Assembly (NCBI GenBank): GCA_028706405.1
Contig: JAQWBM010000008.1
Coordinates: 1-64,000, forward strand
DNA from: Eubacteriales bacterium
Lineage (GTDB): Bacteria > Bacillota > Clostridia > Peptostreptococcales > Anaerovoracaceae
Direction: 5' to 3'
Length of the DNA: 64,000 bases
Below are positions 62,139-64,000 of this stretch, one piece after another (position 1 is the stretch's first letter; each line of letters starts with the position of its first letter). Below the pieces are notes generated by a model. That model worked only from the letters and a program-made list of their open reading frames with translations. It was not told where the DNA came from and made no database searches. The translations under genes and the position numbers were made by a program.

Positions 62139-62864
62139 ATGGGGAAAGTTATTTTAGTGGCTTCAGGAAAAGGCGGAGTCGGAAAAACAGTGTTTGCTTC
62201 CAACACCGGAGCGAAGCTTGCGCTGCAAGGTCATAAGGTCGTTTTGATCGATATGAATATGGGCTTGCGGAATATGGATATCTGCCTTGGATTAGAAAGT
62301 AATGTTGTCTACGATGTAGCAGATGTTCTTTCAGGTATGTGCAGAATCAAGCAGGCATTGATCAGGGACAGGAGATTTCCTGATCTATATTTGATATCAG
62401 CTTCCCAAAACAGACAGAAGGCGGAAATCACTCCTCTCCATATGAAGGTATTATGCAATAAACTGAAAAGAAACTTTGATTACATTATTATTGATGCACC
62501 TGCCGGGGTAGATGAAAACCTGGAAATTGCAGGGGCAGGAGCTGATATAGCTGTTATTATAACAGTGCCGGAATATGCTGCGGTCAGAGATGCGGATACC
62601 CTGGATCATCTTTTTATGGATTTGGGTATTAAAAAACGTATATATGTGATCAATATGGTCAAGTCAAACCTTATTTGTTCAGGCCTGATTCCCAGTATTG
62701 CTGAAATTGCTGAAGCCATGAAACCTGAGATGGCAGGAATTATTCAATATGACGATAATATTCATATTGCCGCAAACAATGGCATTCCTATAGTGTATAA
62801 AGAAGGGACTTACATAGAAAAGAATTTTACAAGAATAATTAAGAGGATCCTCGAAGCGATATAA
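62139..62864 (+). CDS. minD: MinD septum-site ATPase, orphan and short
   Basis: A ParA/MinD ATPase of 241 residues: deviant Walker A SGKGGVGKTVFASN, GLRNMDICLGLESNVVYDVADVLSG (typical of MinD), and IIDAPAGVDENL. MinD brings the division inhibitor MinC to the membrane. No minC or minE lies next to it. The usual C-terminal amphipathic helix is replaced by a short end NFTRIIKRILEAI. AAGGGAGAG precedes the ATG. Confidence 0.88.
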   Translation: MGKVILVASGKGGVGKTVFASNTGAKLALQGHKVVLIDMNMGLRNMDICLGLESNVVYDVADVLSGMCRIKQALIRDRRFPDLYLISASQNRQKAEITPLHMKVLCNKLKRNFDYIIIDAPAGVDENLEIAGAGADIAVIITVPEYAAVRDADTLDHLFMDLGIKKRIYVINMVKSNLICSGLIPSIAEIAEAMKPEMAGIIQYDDNIHIAANNGIPIVYKEGTYIEKNFTRIIKRILEAI

Positions 62865-62899
62865 TGTGTCAGGAGTTGCGGGGGTAGTATCAACTTATA

Positions 62900-63000
62900 A
62901 TGAGCGCCTGACTGATGTGTCTCCTTGGAAACACGGCCGCTTAAGGTTTAACCTGCAGCTCCAACGATTTCCTATGGAGTCACACCGTCACGGCGCTCAT
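62900..63000. repeat. GGAAAC palindromic repeat, copy D
   Basis: 101 nt. Outer arms ATGAGCGCC / GGCGCTCAT, middle arms TGTGTCTCC / GGAGTCACA, inner GGAAA / TTTCC. Similar to copy C in reverse orientation. It lies between converging minD and spoVT. Confidence 0.72.
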
Positions 63001-63041
63001 GTAAACATTGGAATGATAATACCCCCGCCCCACTGTCACAT

Positions 63042-63590
63042 TTAGTTTTCCATCTGCCTGGCCAGAAAATTTGCTCCTATTTCAGCCGCTCTTAATTCCG
63101 TTTCACCCAGTGGATTTTTATTATCCTTTGAAAGGATGATAATGGACCCGATCACATCACCCTGAGAAATGATAGGAACGAAAACCTGTGATTCGAAATC
63201 CGATGGATTTTCCTCATCGGTAACAGCGAAAAGTGCTCCTTTTTCGAGAACAATTTTGCTAGACTTTTCTTCTATCACCTTTTCCAGGTCTTTGCCAATC
63301 CTTTTGTCCATAAAATCCCTTTTCGAGCCACCGGCGACAGCAATAATGTGATCTGTATCAGAAACTAAAACCATATCGCCAAGAACATTACTTGCAGAGT
63401 CTGCATACTCGCCGGCAAACTGACTCAATTCACTGATTGGTGAATATTTCTTAAGTATGACTTCACCCTCTCTGTCCGTGAATATTTCAAGCGGATCGCC
63501 TTCACGAATTCGCATTGTTCTCCTGATCTCCTTTGGAATAACTACGCGCCCAAGATCGTCGATTCTTCTTACTATTCCTGTTGCTTTCAT
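63042..63590 (-). CDS. spoVT: Stage V sporulation protein T
   Basis: Forespore regulator of sigma G genes. 182 residues: AbrB-type DNA-binding domain MKATGIVRRIDDLGRVVIPKEIRRTMRIREGDPLEIFTD, then a GAF-like domain (LVSDTDHIIAVAGG ... VFVPIISQGDVIGSIIILS). ATG 63590 follows GGAGAGAGGT. It shares nearly all of its first 20 residues with the abrB product at 11825-12067. Confidence 0.95.
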   Translation of the reverse strand: MKATGIVRRIDDLGRVVIPKEIRRTMRIREGDPLEIFTDREGEVILKKYSPISELSQFAGEYADSASNVLGDMVLVSDTDHIIAVAGGSKRDFMDKRIGKDLEKVIEEKSSKIVLEKGALFAVTDEENPSDFESQVFVPIISQGDVIGSIIILSKDNKNPLGETELRAAEIGANFLARQMEN

Positions 63591-63648
63591 TTGAAACCTC
63601 TCTCCTTTTACCAATACAAGCTTTCTTTTCTATTATTTTCTATGGAAA

Positions 63649-63677
63649 TAGTATCTGTAAAAGATAAGTATTTATTC
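63649..63677 (-). promoter_or_regulatory. Probable sigma G promoter of spoVT
   Basis: On the minus strand GAATA (63673-63677), 17 bases, GATACTA (63649-63655), close to the sigma G pattern G-MATR / CATNMTA. It lies 60 bases before the spoVT ATG; spoVT is a known sigma G target. Confidence 0.5.
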
Positions 63678-63799
63678 AAACTATTTTACATTATGTATGA
63701 TGTTGTTTTTATTGAATTGTGATATAATAAACGCGATATTGACTTATTTTTAACAGTCTGATAACTGTGCATCTCTTTCAAGGAGGTAATAAACCGGCT

Positions 63800-64000
63800 A
63801 TGTTGTTTAAGAATATTACTATACTGGATGAAGATTTTATTCCTCGGGAAAGTATGTATGTTGGAATAAAGGGAGAAATCATTGACTATATTGGTAATGT
63901 GGAGCCAAAAAACGATTATGGCGAGAGCTATGACGGTAAAGGAAAGCTTTTGATGAGCGGATTTTATAATGCTCACGCTCATACGCCCATGACACTTCTG
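63800..64000 (+). CDS. Amidohydrolase (adenosine-type deaminase family), N-terminal part
   Basis: The gene runs off the window; 67 residues are visible. It begins MLFKNITILDEDFIPRESMYVG, the N-terminal beta-sandwich of ATZ/TRZ/MtaD amidohydrolases, and reaches the metal-binding segment GFYNAHAHTPMTLL (H-x-H). SAH/MTA deaminases start in this way, but other deaminases and guanine deaminase-like enzymes are possible. AAGGAGG stands 12 bases before the ATG. Confidence 0.75.
   Translation, partial: MLFKNITILDEDFIPRESMYVGIKGEIIDYIGNVEPKNDYGESYDGKGKLLMSGFYNAHAHTPMTLL

Noticed and set aside
1..64000. CRISPR array, tRNA genes, transposases, prophage or integrase
   Set aside because: No regularly spaced direct repeats, no cloverleaf with a TTCGA arm, and no recognisable transposase or recombinase frame were seen. 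The palindromic repeats are dispersed, not in arrays.

Overview
The window is chromosomal DNA from a low-to-moderate GC, endospore-forming Bacillota, almost certainly an anaerobic member of the Clostridia. It holds spoIID, spmA/spmB, spoIIGA-sigE-sigG, an uninterrupted sigK, spoVT, spoVG, abrB, ricT and ylmC, together with a phosphate butyryltransferase/butyrate kinase pair. Strong AGGAGG-type ribosome binding sites and frequent TTG/GTG starts fit this. A closer placement (for example near the Anaerovoracaceae/Family XIII amino-acid fermenters) is only a guess. Most of the window is ordered housekeeping and sporulation DNA. No tRNA, CRISPR array, transposase or prophage was seen.

Layout. 0-6 kb: the end of an rRNA operon (5S), then an accessory patch with a lone PD-(D/E)XK nuclease, a berberine-bridge-type flavoprotein and an ECF sigma factor/DUF4179 pair. 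5.6-13.7 kb: AI-2E-type exporter, small ACT-like protein, DeoR regulator, then the conserved tmk-holB-ricT-trmN6-abrB neighbourhood and spmAB. 13.9-26.3 kb: cell wall and nucleotide block, with murA, spoIID, spoVG, purR, murC, a GlmU lacking its uridylyltransferase half, prs, pth, mfd and prsA. 26.3-29.4 kb: a GC-richer secreted-protein gene with a frame break in a T7 run, and two membrane proteins. 29.5-33 kb: ptb-buk, a 47-residue membrane protein and an S1-domain protein. 32.9-36.5 kb (minus strand): a TPP-riboswitch operon thiX-thiY-thiZ-tatD-like. 36.5-42 kb: deacetylase, AMIN amidase, MoxR/VWA pair, lexA. 42-45 kb (minus): class III aminotransferase plus acylating aldehyde dehydrogenase. 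45-52 kb: infC-rpmI-rplT with its leader, the spoIIG locus, sigG, ylmC, nrdR, cmk and DUF1015. 52.4-64 kb: class B PBP, sigK, maf, DUF1540, radC-mreBCD-mrdA, an orphan minD, spoVT and the start of an amidohydrolase.

How the parts work together. The window carries sigma E (with its protease SpoIIGA), sigma G and sigma K, plus several of their known targets (spoIID, spmAB, spoVT), so most of the mother-cell/forespore sigma cascade is encoded here. Wall synthesis is represented by murA, murC, part of glmU, two class B PBPs, mreBCD and hydrolases.

The most unusual features are non-coding. At least two families of small palindromic repeats sit between genes: four copies of an 80-101 nt element between 41 and 63 kb whose outer arms differ between copies but stay self-complementary, and two copies of a 74-91 nt element with TATAACG ends that supplies the stop codon of pth in one place and abuts a ribosome binding site in the other. 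The rplT terminator and the spoIIG promoter are interleaved so that one arm of the terminator also serves as the spoIIGA ribosome binding site.
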